Shown here piece by piece: positions 50,000-58,936 of a DNA stretch of 64,000 nucleotides. The DNA is taken from the NCBI GenBank assembly GCA_038852285.1, contig JAWCKG010000004.1, forward strand, positions 1-64,000. The letters run 5' to 3'. Each line of letters starts with the position of its first letter. Position 1 is the stretch's first letter. The notes under the pieces are model-generated. The model worked only from the letters and a program-made list of their open reading frames with translations. It was not told the DNA's origin and ran no database searches. A program made the position numbers and the translations under genes. This DNA comes from Candidatus Bathyarchaeia archaeon (GTDB lineage Archaea > Thermoproteota > Bathyarchaeia > 40CM-2-53-6 > DTGE01).

Positions 50000-51034
50000 T
50001 TGACTGAAACAGTTGGGGTTCTAACGGGTGGAGGCGACTGCCCAGGCATAAACGCCGTCATCAGGGCCATCGTCAGAAAGGGAATCCTAACCTACAACTA
50101 CGAGATGATTGGCGTCAGAAACGGGTGGAAGGGTTTAATCGACCTTGATTACTTCCACCTCGGCCTTGACTCAGTGTCGGGTATACTGCATAAAGGGGGA
50201 ACGATTCTAGGCACATCTAGGACAAACCCGGAAAAATATCCCAATGGATATGAGAGAGTTTGCAAGAATCTACGGGAACTAGGGTTGAGTGGGCTCATCG
50301 CCATAGGTGGGGAGGACACGTTAGGGGTCGCTAATAGGCTTCATTTAATGGGATGCCCCATCGTAGGTGTTCCGAAGACCATTGACAACGATCTATACGC
50401 CACGGACTCAACCTTCGGCTTCGACACGGCTGTAAACATCGTCATGGAGGCCATCGATCGCCTTCACTCCACGGCTGAATCCCACCATCGAGTAATGGTG
50501 GTTGAGGTGATGGGTAGACACACAGGTTGGATAGCGGTTTACGGCGGCCTCGCGGGGGGAGCTGACGCCATACTGATCCCCGAAGAGCCCTTTGACATCG
50601 ATGACGTATGCGAAATCATTAGAAGGAGACAGGCTCGAGGAAAGAACTTCAGCATCATCGTGGTTGCGGAGGGAGCTGTCCCCAAACAGTTAGGTAAATC
50701 CGTGACCTCGGGGGGAGTGGATGAGTTTGGACACGTCAGGCTTGGAGGCGTAGGAAACTTTTTGGCGGAGGAGGTTGAAAAGAGGACTGGACTGGAGGCT
50801 AGGGCCACCATCCTAGGCCACGTACAGAGAGGGGGAGCCCCCACGGCTTTCGACAGAGTTTTGGGAACAAGGTTTGGAGTCGCGGCCATAGACTTGGTGG
50901 CCGAAGAAAAATTCGGCTACATGGTCAGCTTAAGGGGCAATAAAATCGTTCCCGTACCGTTGGAAGAGGCGGTCGCGAAGCTAAAAACAGTGGACATGGA
51001 GCTATACGAGATCTCAAAAATCTTCTTTGGTTGA
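50000..51034 (+). CDS. 6-phosphofructokinase of bacterial (PfkA) type, probably PPi-dependent
   Basis: 344 residues from a TTG. GVLTGGGDCPGINAVIRA, PKTIDNDLYATDSTFGFDTA, EVMGRHTGWIAVYGG and ILGHVQRGGAPTAFDR are PfkA signatures. The phosphoryl-donor pocket reads GGEDT (D106) and PKTIDND (K126): Asp plus Lys at these sites is the pattern of pyrophosphate-using enzymes, whereas ATP-PFK has Gly at the first. Most archaea use ADP- or ribokinase-type PFK, so this gene was probably acquired with fba. Confidence 0.9.
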   Translation: MTETVGVLTGGGDCPGINAVIRAIVRKGILTYNYEMIGVRNGWKGLIDLDYFHLGLDSVSGILHKGGTILGTSRTNPEKYPNGYERVCKNLRELGLSGLIAIGGEDTLGVANRLHLMGCPIVGVPKTIDNDLYATDSTFGFDTAVNIVMEAIDRLHSTAESHHRVMVVEVMGRHTGWIAVYGGLAGGADAILIPEEPFDIDDVCEIIRRRQARGKNFSIIVVAEGAVPKQLGKSVTSGGVDEFGHVRLGGVGNFLAEEVEKRTGLEARATILGHVQRGGAPTAFDRVLGTRFGVAAIDLVAEEKFGYMVSLRGNKIVPVPLEEAVAKLKTVDMELYEISKIFFG

Positions 51035-51070
51035 ACAGACTCCTCAAAGCCTAGCACGTCGATAAAGGGG

Positions 51071-52132
51071 TTATAGAACCTTTATGGACGAAGACTTAAA
51101 GCTGAGACAAACCCTCGAGCCAATGTTCAACCCCAACTCCTCAAACGATTTCCTCGTAACGGTCACGGTTATGACCCTACCCACATCCACCTTCAACCGG
51201 AGTTGATGGTCCACTTCCGAGGCTTCGACAACCCTGCCCCACAGCTTATTCCTCGCGCTACTCCTATGCATGTACTTTGAAACGGAAATGTCTGAGGGGT
51301 CGATGTACACTTTCACCTCGCCTTCAAGGGTGCCTACAGCCTCGATTCTCACTCCGCTTCCCAAATCCACCATCGACAGCCCATCCTCCATTGGAGCAGC
51401 GGTCCCCTTAAACAGGTTATCAACATTAACGTAACCCATCAAGGGGGATGATAGCCGTCTGTAGACTTCACCAATCTCACCGTGCATAACCAGCTTCCCA
51501 CCGCGCATCACCGCGGCTTCAGAGGCTAGCCGAGTCGCCTGTTCTAGACTATGGGTGGCCATTAAAATCGACATGCCCCCCCCACCGATCAACCCTCCAA
51601 CCACTTCCTCTATCAACGCCGCGTTTTTCGGATCCAGGTTCACCGTCGGCTCGTCGAGCAGCAACAGTTTAGGTTTCAACACTAAGGCCCTCGCCAGGGA
51701 CACCCTCTGCTGCTCACCCCCTGAGAGTCTTCGAGCGTTTCTATGGGCCAATTCTTCCAGTTGAAGAAGCTTCAACACATCCCTTACATTTCTTTCAACC
51801 TCCTTTCCCGAAAACCCCCTAGCCTTTAAACCGAAAGCCACGTTCTTGTAAACCGTCGTGTTGAACATCACAGACCTCTGGAACACCATGGTCACGTTCC
51901 ACCTTAGGTAGTCGAGATTGTCACTAGTGATGGACGACCCGTTAAAAATGATTGTTCCAGAGGTTTTCTCCAACAACCCAGCAAGAATTTTTAACAACGT
52001 GGTCTTTCCCGACCCATTAGGCCCGATCAAAGCCGCTAAAACCCCGCTCTTCAAGGTGAAGCTAACCCCATCTAACGCCTTCACGCTGCCGTACTCCTTA
52101 GTTAACTTTTCAACTTTCAACAATTCCATCAA
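51071..52132 (-). CDS. ABC transporter ATP-binding protein, tungstate/molybdate-type
   Basis: 353 residues (Met 1 or 2). Walker A GPNGSGKTT, signature LSGGEQQRVSLARAL, Walker B LLLLDEPTVNLDP and switch MATHS. The C-terminal ~110 residues carry a TOBE/Mop-like oxyanion-binding domain (SARNKLWGRVVEASEVDHQLRLKVDVG), as in ModC/WtpC/TupC. No permease or binding protein is adjacent, so it must combine with subunits encoded elsewhere. Tungstate is more likely than molybdate in this kind of archaeon, an inference. Confidence 0.87.
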   Translation of the reverse strand: MMELLKVEKLTKEYGSVKALDGVSFTLKSGVLAALIGPNGSGKTTLLKILAGLLEKTSGTIIFNGSSITSDNLDYLRWNVTMVFQRSVMFNTTVYKNVAFGLKARGFSGKEVERNVRDVLKLLQLEELAHRNARRLSGGEQQRVSLARALVLKPKLLLLDEPTVNLDPKNAALIEEVVGGLIGGGGMSILMATHSLEQATRLASEAAVMRGGKLVMHGEIGEVYRRLSSPLMGYVNVDNLFKGTAAPMEDGLSMVDLGSGVRIEAVGTLEGEVKVYIDPSDISVSKYMHRSSARNKLWGRVVEASEVDHQLRLKVDVGRVITVTVTRKSFEELGLNIGSRVCLSFKSSSIKVL

Positions 52133-52272
52133 AACAACTTCACCGTGAAGAAGACACCGCCCTATACGTCCACCTATAAAACGCCTCTTTTAACCTGTTT
52201 ATTTTATAGGTCGCCTCCTTGGAGGCTTGTTTCACGAAGCGTGGAATTGAGGACGTGGCCGCTGAGTAAAGG

Positions 52273-53346
52273 TCAACTCGTAGAGGACTCTGTTAAGTAT
52301 TTTTTAATTCTCTTCAGGCCTTCCTCGATTTTCCGGGCGTCTAAAGCGTAACTCAGCCTTATCCGATCCTCGACCCCGAACCACTCTCCCAGATATGTGA
52401 TGACCTTATAATGTTTATATAGGTTCCAGACCATTTCACCCGGTTTCTCTACTCTGGGGAAAACGTAGAAGGCGCCTTCTGGTTTCCATAAGTCGAACCC
52501 CAACTCCAAGAGCCCTTTGTATATGAGGTCCCTTCGCCTCCTCCATATGTCCAAGTGTTTTTTGATGAAGCTCTTAGGGGCCTTTAACGCTTCATAAGCC
52601 ATCTCCTGGGAGAGGATCGAAGTGTTCATCGACTTGTAGGTTTTCTGCTCTACGATCGATCGGATCAATTCATCGTTGTCGGAGTAAAGGTATCCTACCC
52701 TTAAACCGCACATCGCGAAGGTTTTAGAAAAGGAGTTCACGTTAACCACGTATTCGCCTCTCGGGGAGTAATGCTCCCCCTCGTAGATTAGGTTGCAGTA
52801 AACCTCGTCGAAAATCAGGTAGACCTTTAAGTCATTGCAGACTTTCTCAATTTCGCTTAAAATCTTAGGGCTTTGAACGCTGCCTGTTGGGTTGCCAGGC
52901 GAGTTCACCAACACTGCTTTGCAGCCTTCTACACCTCTCCTGAAGTCCTCTAAGTCGATCTTCCCTTTCACCAGCCTTGTATAGGTTGGAACGCCCTTAT
53001 TGATCTCCACGAGTCGTGGATACGCGTAGTAGTATGGTTTGGTGAGGAGGACTCTGTCGCCGGGTTTCAGCAATGTGGAAAAACATAGATCTATGGCCTC
53101 CGAGGCCCCATTTGTGATGACGACATTTTCTGGGGGAACGTTATGCTCGAGGGCTAAGGCTTCCATCAAATGCCTCTGACCTTGAATCGGCCCATATTTA
53201 AATGAGGTGAAGTTTGGAAGCACCTTAAACACGTTATCCGGTGGGGGAAGATCCGGTTGGCCGCTTCCAAAGCTGATGATGTCGTCGCTGTTCACCCCGA
53301 TAAACATAGAAGGCCCTGTAAGGTGGTTGACCTCGCCCCTAGACAT
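52273..53346 (-). CDS. Class I/II pyridoxal-phosphate aminotransferase
   Basis: 357 residues, fold type I. SFGSGQPDLPPPDNV at the N-terminus, NGASEAIDLCFSTLLKPGDRVLL, SPGNPTGSV, FDEVYCNLIY and the PLP lysine in VNSFSKTFAMCGLRVGY. Probably an aspartate/alanine/aromatic-type aminotransferase; the substrate is not determinable. Somewhat short (usual ~390). Confidence 0.92.
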   Translation of the reverse strand: MSRGEVNHLTGPSMFIGVNSDDIISFGSGQPDLPPPDNVFKVLPNFTSFKYGPIQGQRHLMEALALEHNVPPENVVITNGASEAIDLCFSTLLKPGDRVLLTKPYYYAYPRLVEINKGVPTYTRLVKGKIDLEDFRRGVEGCKAVLVNSPGNPTGSVQSPKILSEIEKVCNDLKVYLIFDEVYCNLIYEGEHYSPRGEYVVNVNSFSKTFAMCGLRVGYLYSDNDELIRSIVEQKTYKSMNTSILSQEMAYEALKAPKSFIKKHLDIWRRRRDLIYKGLLELGFDLWKPEGAFYVFPRVEKPGEMVWNLYKHYKVITYLGEWFGVEDRIRLSYALDARKIEEGLKRIKKYLTESSTS

Positions 53347-53483
53347 GAAGTTTAAAGTAGCTCACTACCTCCTTATATACTAAATGGTGCCCGAGGGCCT
53401 ATGAGGATTGAAATCTCAGTCGATCCTGGGCGAATTGAAGGGCGCGATTAAACTTTAAAACAAGGGAATCCACGATCTATTCT

Positions 53484-56219
53484 ATGCCATCCCATAAGGT
53501 AAGTACCTTAACCCTTGTCGCAACGTTACTTGTCCTCATTACCTTTACGTCAAACCCCATTTACGCAGCTCGGACAGGTGAATTTGAGGTCGCGAGAATC
53601 GTCGATGTGGTTCACCCTGACACAGTTGAGCCGGGTGCCTTGATTCAAGTTTTGGTGACCGCTGAATATGAGGAGAAGCTACTGATCGATGTAGGTTTAA
53701 TGGACGTAGATCGTGACGTAATCTTAGATAGCTATACGATGATTAGCACATTCACCGGCCCGGGCCTTTCAAACTTCACCTTCAACGCGCGAGCACCGTT
53801 GAAGGAGGGGCTTTGGAAACTTCGAGCCATGACAAGGGCATGGTGGGCTAACAGTTGGTACAGCGATCCTACGCAGGGGTTAATGGACTTTGAAGTCTAC
53901 GTCAAGAATTCAACTGTCACGCTTAGCCGTAAGGCTGAAATTACCATAACATCTAACGTTCCCAACCTCACCGTAACGTTGGATGGATCCGCATGGAACC
54001 TAACGGCGGGGAGGTTGACCGTGGAATTCGAGCATGGTCTTCACGAGTTCTCGGTTAATCCGATCGTCGATGTTAACCCTACGGAGCGATGGGTTTTCGT
54101 CAAGTGGAGTGATAACGTTTCTTCACCTTACCGCAAAGTGCATTTAAACGGTGACCTAAACTTTGACGCGATTTACAGACCCCAATACCGGGTAAGGGTG
54201 GAGTCCAACGGGGGAATCATATCAGGAGATGGATGGTATTGGTCGGGCTCTAAGGCTTACATTTCAGCTTTACCGACTTTGAAGGTGAACGATGAGGAGT
54301 GGAGGTTCGCGAAATGGACAGGAAGCCTTGAATCCGAACAGAACGTTGACGAATTAACCGTTGACTCACCGAAACTCGTTAAGGCTGTATGGGAACCGGT
54401 AAGACATGGAGAGGTGAGGAACATGTCTCTGCTGTTTCTTTTATGCACTCTCTCCATGTGCTCGATACCTTTAACCTACATCATGGTCCGCAGGAGAAAG
54501 TTTAGAGCCCACAGGGTCAGCGCCGTGTTCTTAACAGTTATGCTCCTTCCCTACCTGTGGCTTCAACCGGCTCAGGCATATTCCTTTTCAGCGAACCTAC
54601 AGCTGGGGAGCGTTACGTGGCGTTACTGGAAAAACCCCGCCGCCGACACGTGCATCATCTGGTTGGGTGGGGGAATTCTAGGCGACTCGCTAAGAATTAA
54701 CCCCTTTTGGCTTGAATCCTACAACACAAGAAGGTTTGTTGAAGGCTTAGCCGACTACTATTCAATTCTAGCCGTGGAGGAGGGCCCAGACCCTATTCCC
54801 CAGCCTGCGTTAAACCGGACAGTCCAAGCGGTCCTCTATCGGCCGGGGATGCTGGAAGATGTACGCGTCTGGCTTAAACGGGAAGGCTACAGGTTCATTT
54901 ATCTGATGGGTTACTCTGTGGGCGGAATCGCCGTCCTCCAAGAAGCCTTGGAGGCGAATCCCAAGGGATGGGAAGCCCCAAACGGGGTGATTCTCATAAC
55001 CGTGCCTGTCAAAAGCGGTTTTAAAGCCGAGGCCCACAAGTTAAGGTCGAACCTGCTACTTCTCTACGGCGAGAAGATGACTAGGTTTTACGTGGACTCT
55101 GGGCTCAGCTTCTTTCAAGGTGTTCCAACCAAACCCCACATGCTGAAGGAGTTCCAAATAACACCAGAGGTGGCGCATGAGGTTTGGACAATAGCGGATT
55201 CGGGAAAATTCACTTTGAACTCCACCTCTCATATCGTAGAGTTTATTGAAAACGCTAAGACCCTTTACTTCAACAGCCTCCAAGTCATCGGAAACTCGAA
55301 AAACCGCGTATACATTGATGATTTGAGGCTTTCAAATGAAAGCGATGGGTTGGATCGCATTCGCATAACGGGTCAAGCATGGTCCACTCGAGATGAACCA
55401 TACCTCCTAGCGGCCAAGGATCATGAGGGCAGAGTCCTCTCGGTTTGGGCGGGTGAGAAAACCAGGCAAATAAACTTCAGCTTACATATTCCAGGAGGCT
55501 CATTGGATCGTGAATGGGTTGAGATTCACGCGTACTGGTTAACGGAAGGCGACCTCTTGGAGGCTGATGGAAACCCGCTCATGAAGGTGGAGGTTAAACC
55601 GCGAACGCTTCTAACAGTGAAGGTGTCCTCAGAGCCTGATGAATTCAAGGTTTACTTTGACGGAGCCTACTACACGGTTGAGGAGACCCTTGAGCTTAAA
55701 ACCACTCCTGGGATCCATAACATCACGGTGCCTGGGATGCTTCAGGCGGAGAATTCTAGGCTTAAATTCCTGTTCTGGACCGATGGAGAAACTCAGCCAA
55801 GTCGACTCATCAAGTTAAACAAGGATGTGGAGTTGAAAGCCATTTACATAAAGGAGCATCTGCTAACAGTAGAATCTACTTATGGCAGCGTTGAAGGCTC
55901 TGGATGGTGTGAGGATGGAGCCTTGGCCACTCTGCATGTGACACCTCCATATGCCTTCAAAGAAGCCCGAGGAAACGTATTTTTCTCCGGCTGGTCTGTA
56001 GAAAATGGGGAGGTTGAAGCCTATAATGGGACGCAGATAACTGTTGTGGTTAATAGACCTATGACGGTTAAAGCTAACTGGTACGCGGTGAAGGGGAGGC
56101 AAGACACTTCCCCTCTAATCTACCTCTTCTCTGATGTGTTGGCAGGCTTTACCTTAATTCTCAGCGCGTATCTCGCCGTACGGGAGCGCAGAAAATCCGA
56201 GAAAAGAAATAGCCTGTGA
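53484..56219 (+). CDS. Large membrane-anchored surface protein with a serine-hydrolase-like domain
   Basis: 911 residues. A signal peptide (about 1-29, ending PIYAA) is followed by beta-rich repeats including a YRVRVESNGGIISGDGWYWSG unit and a WRFAKWTG turn (InlB-B-repeat-like). Next are a helix at ~318-337 (MSLLFLLCTLSMCSIPLTYIMV), a basic RRRK loop and a second helix ending LQPAQAYSF that itself looks like a signal peptide. An alpha/beta-hydrolase-like part carries GYSVGG (nucleophile S477), then two more beta units and a C-terminal helix near 888-906. It looks like two surface proteins fused head to tail. Confidence 0.82.
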   Translation: MPSHKVSTLTLVATLLVLITFTSNPIYAARTGEFEVARIVDVVHPDTVEPGALIQVLVTAEYEEKLLIDVGLMDVDRDVILDSYTMISTFTGPGLSNFTFNARAPLKEGLWKLRAMTRAWWANSWYSDPTQGLMDFEVYVKNSTVTLSRKAEITITSNVPNLTVTLDGSAWNLTAGRLTVEFEHGLHEFSVNPIVDVNPTERWVFVKWSDNVSSPYRKVHLNGDLNFDAIYRPQYRVRVESNGGIISGDGWYWSGSKAYISALPTLKVNDEEWRFAKWTGSLESEQNVDELTVDSPKLVKAVWEPVRHGEVRNMSLLFLLCTLSMCSIPLTYIMVRRRKFRAHRVSAVFLTVMLLPYLWLQPAQAYSFSANLQLGSVTWRYWKNPAADTCIIWLGGGILGDSLRINPFWLESYNTRRFVEGLADYYSILAVEEGPDPIPQPALNRTVQAVLYRPGMLEDVRVWLKREGYRFIYLMGYSVGGIAVLQEALEANPKGWEAPNGVILITVPVKSGFKAEAHKLRSNLLLLYGEKMTRFYVDSGLSFFQGVPTKPHMLKEFQITPEVAHEVWTIADSGKFTLNSTSHIVEFIENAKTLYFNSLQVIGNSKNRVYIDDLRLSNESDGLDRIRITGQAWSTRDEPYLLAAKDHEGRVLSVWAGEKTRQINFSLHIPGGSLDREWVEIHAYWLTEGDLLEADGNPLMKVEVKPRTLLTVKVSSEPDEFKVYFDGAYYTVEETLELKTTPGIHNITVPGMLQAENSRLKFLFWTDGETQPSRLIKLNKDVELKAIYIKEHLLTVESTYGSVEGSGWCEDGALATLHVTPPYAFKEARGNVFFSGWSVENGEVEAYNGTQITVVVNRPMTVKANWYAVKGRQDTSPLIYLFSDVLAGFTLILSAYLAVRERRKSEKRNSL

Positions 56220-56242
56220 ATTTTGCTTCGTGTCGATGAGAT

Positions 56243-56584
56243 ATGAGCCAGTTGGTCGAGGAGGCTGAGAAGAGCGTTAAGGAGGCTTTGATGTGGCTGA
56301 GGAAATGTGAGGCTGATCCTGATGGCTCATCCCTACGCTTTAAACTATGGAGGGTCACAGAAAGCCTCGACTACGCTGCTATGCTCATATCGCTGCACTT
56401 CCACTTCACCGAATTTTACCCAGAGGTTGATTTAAAACAGCCCACTGATCAATCCTCAGCCTTAAGGTCTGTTGAAGAGGCTTTGAATGAGGCGTTGAAA
56501 CATCTTAAAACCGATCCTAGAACTGGGTATAAGTTGTTGAAGAATTGTTTATCTACGCTGAGGGCGCTAAGAAGAATGAGATGA
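56243..56584 (+). CDS. Small helical protein of unknown function
   Basis: 113 residues, helical bundle by eye (EEAEKSVKEALMWLRKCEADP ... LRSVEEALNEALKHLKTDPRTGYKLLKNCLSTLRAL). No membrane segment. It starts 24 bp after the surface-protein gene, so it may be in one transcript. Family not recognised. Confidence 0.6.
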   Translation: MSQLVEEAEKSVKEALMWLRKCEADPDGSSLRFKLWRVTESLDYAAMLISLHFHFTEFYPEVDLKQPTDQSSALRSVEEALNEALKHLKTDPRTGYKLLKNCLSTLRALRRMR

Positions 56585-56615
56585 GGTGTTGATTAGCTCA
56601 TTTGGTTAAATAAGG

Positions 56616-57227
56616 TTACCATGCTTGGAAGCGTTCATATAACCCGCTTGTGTAGCAAAGGATGTATGGGATGGCGCAGTCCCAAAGGCTTTGTTCCATG
56701 TTGATTAAAATCGCGACCGCTACGACAGCGCCCCACGCCGAGAAGGTGAATGGCCCTAGTGAAAAACGCACAGAGGCCACGTTGAATAGGAGTAGGAATA
56801 GAAGCATGTTGGCGGCCAGCATGACCACAACTCTCACAGCCGCCCCTAGGAGGCTTAGCGGAACGTAAACCTTTAAGGGTTTTAAGGATAAACCTGAAGG
56901 ATTAGCCGTTTTATACAGCTTTAACCCGTAGTTGAGGGATAAGATGATGGGTAATGTAGCGGCGAGCTTCATAACTGGGCCTATGGGCGTGAATGGGTCG
57001 AAAAACATGAGCCCGATCGTGCCGATGAGGCTGCACAGCAATCCCGTGTATAGGCCGAATATGAGGAAGCATAGGATCCATACAATGCTCACAGGGTCGA
57101 TGAAGGCTATTCCCCAGCCTGGCATCCTTGGAAGGTATGGAGCTGTCATGGCTGATATTATAAAGGATAGGGCGCCGAAGATCGACGCGCCAGCGACGGA
57201 CCTCGTGACGAATCGGGTCTTACTCAT
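56616..57227 (-). CDS. ECF transporter S component (vitamin/substrate-binding membrane subunit)
   Basis: About 203 residues from ATG 57227 (an ATG at 57260 would add 11). Six hydrophobic segments, with VAGASIFGALSFIISAM, the GWGIAFIDPVSIVWILCFLIFGLYTGLL region and GAVVAVAILINMEQSLW typical of S components. It captures a vitamin or cobalt-type substrate and docks on an EcfAAT module, which is not in this window. Substrate unknown. Downstream of purA by 19 bp and probably co-transcribed. Confidence 0.8.
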   Translation of the reverse strand: MSKTRFVTRSVAGASIFGALSFIISAMTAPYLPRMPGWGIAFIDPVSIVWILCFLIFGLYTGLLCSLIGTIGLMFFDPFTPIGPVMKLAATLPIILSLNYGLKLYKTANPSGLSLKPLKVYVPLSLLGAAVRVVVMLAANMLLFLLLFNVASVRFSLGPFTFSAWGAVVAVAILINMEQSLWDCAIPYILCYTSGLYERFQAW

Positions 57228-57279
57228 TATTTCGACCTTATAATGCCTCTTACATCTCATATAAAAATTTTTGTATGTA

Positions 57280-58296
57280 CTATTTTTTGAGTAGCTCTCT
57301 TCGATCCACGATATCTTCGGCTCCAGGACCTGTGCCTATAAGCGTCACAGGCCTATTTGTGCGAGTCTCCACCTCCTCGATGAAGACCTTCACCTCATCG
57401 GGCAACGCTTCGTAGCTTTTAACATTCTTGCAAGTCGGGTAGACGACGTCCATCTTCGTGATGGCGATTTGAGTTGCGCCGTTTAGGTTTACAGCTCTCC
57501 TCGCTAAGTCGAAGTCGAAGGGCGCGGCTCTCCTCTCCCTTCCCGTTACGGTGCCATATTCCATCCACCCCCTCGCCAACACTTCTTCCCTCGGTAATTC
57601 TCCTTTTAACGGCCCTGCTCCCACCCTTGTCACATACGCCTTAAAGACGACGATGACCTCATCCACGGAGGTTGGACCTATGCCCACGTCGGAGCAGATA
57701 GCTGAGGCGCACACATCCTTAGCCGTACAGTAAGGATAGGTACCGTGGAAGAGGGAGAGGTATGTCCCTTGCGTACCTTCAACCAACACATATTCACCCG
57801 CACTTAAAGCCTCATGAAGCTCTCCAGCGACGTCCGCGACGTAAGGTTTCAGCTCTGGGATGTCCCGTGCGAGCTTAGCTATTCTATACGCCCTAGCGGC
57901 GCTGCAAGTGCCTATGCCGCTCTTGGTCGATCCTATCTTCTCCACGAGGTGGGTGGATTTAGCTTCCTCCTCAATATGTTTCTCCTCGATGATGGCGCAT
58001 TGAGCGTCAACGCCCAGCCTATCCCCGCACCCAAGCCTCTCCACCTCCTCAAGTAAAACCCTTGGGTTCACCAGCACGCCGGGACCTATGAGTAGCCTAG
58101 CTTTCTCATAGACGAAGCCGCTGGGAACCATTCTCAGAAAATACTTTTTACCCTTATATTCGACCGTGTGGCCGGCGTTCGGACCCACACCTCCCCTAGC
58201 GATGATTGTGGGCCTCTCCTTTAACGCGAGATGGGATATTATCTTACCCTTACCTTCGTCTCCGAAGAAGCCCCCGACAAGTACGGTGCACGGCAA
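57280..58296 (-). CDS. purA: Adenylosuccinate synthetase
   Basis: 338 residues from a TTG, matching the short archaeal form (about 340 against 430 in bacteria). GGFFGDEGKGKIISHLAL is the P-loop and GVGPNAGHTVEYKGKKYFLRMVPSG the IMP region; GSTKSGIGTCSAARAYR and GTVTGRERRAAPFDFDLAR follow. It makes adenylosuccinate from IMP, Asp and GTP. Confidence 0.95.
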   Translation of the reverse strand: MPCTVLVGGFFGDEGKGKIISHLALKERPTIIARGGVGPNAGHTVEYKGKKYFLRMVPSGFVYEKARLLIGPGVLVNPRVLLEEVERLGCGDRLGVDAQCAIIEEKHIEEEAKSTHLVEKIGSTKSGIGTCSAARAYRIAKLARDIPELKPYVADVAGELHEALSAGEYVLVEGTQGTYLSLFHGTYPYCTAKDVCASAICSDVGIGPTSVDEVIVVFKAYVTRVGAGPLKGELPREEVLARGWMEYGTVTGRERRAAPFDFDLARRAVNLNGATQIAITKMDVVYPTCKNVKSYEALPDEVKVFIEEVETRTNRPVTLIGTGPGAEDIVDRRELLKK

Positions 58297-58936
58297 GCAT
58301 TCACCACCGAGTAAACATCGCTTCGCCTATATATAAAAGAGTTAAATGCGATGGGTAGTTCGGCTATTTCGACTTGCGTTTGGTGGCAAGTGTATTGAGT
58401 TCGAGCAGCTTCATGAGTCAAATTTAAGGTTTTCGCAGTTTAAAACGCATTGCTTTAACGGCTGCGTGAAATTGAAAATTTTTATTTGAATAATTATTTG
58501 AATGAATGAAGAAAATTTGGAGGATATATCGCAGCTCGATGTATTGAGTTTTATAATAAAACTTTTTATCACGTTTATAGTAATGTTTTTCGGGATGGGA
58601 GGCGCCCGATAAAGTAATAAAAAAGCGTATCCCCTTCTAGAAACCTTTTCCTCCAGGCATCCCATCCCACCTAAATACATAACCCAGCTGGGAAAACCTG
58701 GGGCTTCTAAGGGGAAATTAGAACACATCAATTATCAATCCAACCCTCTTAAAATAGGTTCCACACTTAACCTCCTCCTTGATGTTTCCAGAGCGCTGGA
58801 GAATAGATTGAGGCTCCATTCAATTCAACATAGTCCAGTTAAAGTGCTCTCTTTTAACCACTTTCAACGTTTTTACTATTTTTAGGGAAATGTGGGCGAG
58901 AGAGCCTTAACACGTCACGTTTATAAAACGGTATAG
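58297..58936. other. Long intergenic region with inverted repeats and one possible micropeptide
   Basis: Contains GGGATGGGA (58592-58600) inverted at 58660-58668, CCCCTT/AAGGGG within it, and the palindrome CCCAGCTGGG (58683-58692). A 36-codon frame lies at 58502-58612 (separate entry). A minus-strand frame at 58411-58731 was judged accidental. No tRNA or known RNA was recognised. Confidence 0.45.
58502..58612 (+). CDS. Possible 36-residue single-helix membrane peptide
   Basis: ATG 58502 to TAA 58612: a polar N-terminus (MNEENLEDISQ) and a strongly hydrophobic segment (VLSFIIKLFITFIVMFFGMGG). An AT-rich run upstream could be a promoter. Small membrane peptides of this shape exist in archaea, but there is no family support. 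Confidence 0.35.
   Translation: MNEENLEDISQLDVLSFIIKLFITFIVMFFGMGGAR

Noticed and set aside
58411-58731. Minus-strand 106-codon frame
   Set aside because: Mixed low-complexity composition from AT-rich spacer and antisense to the inverted repeats; no domain.
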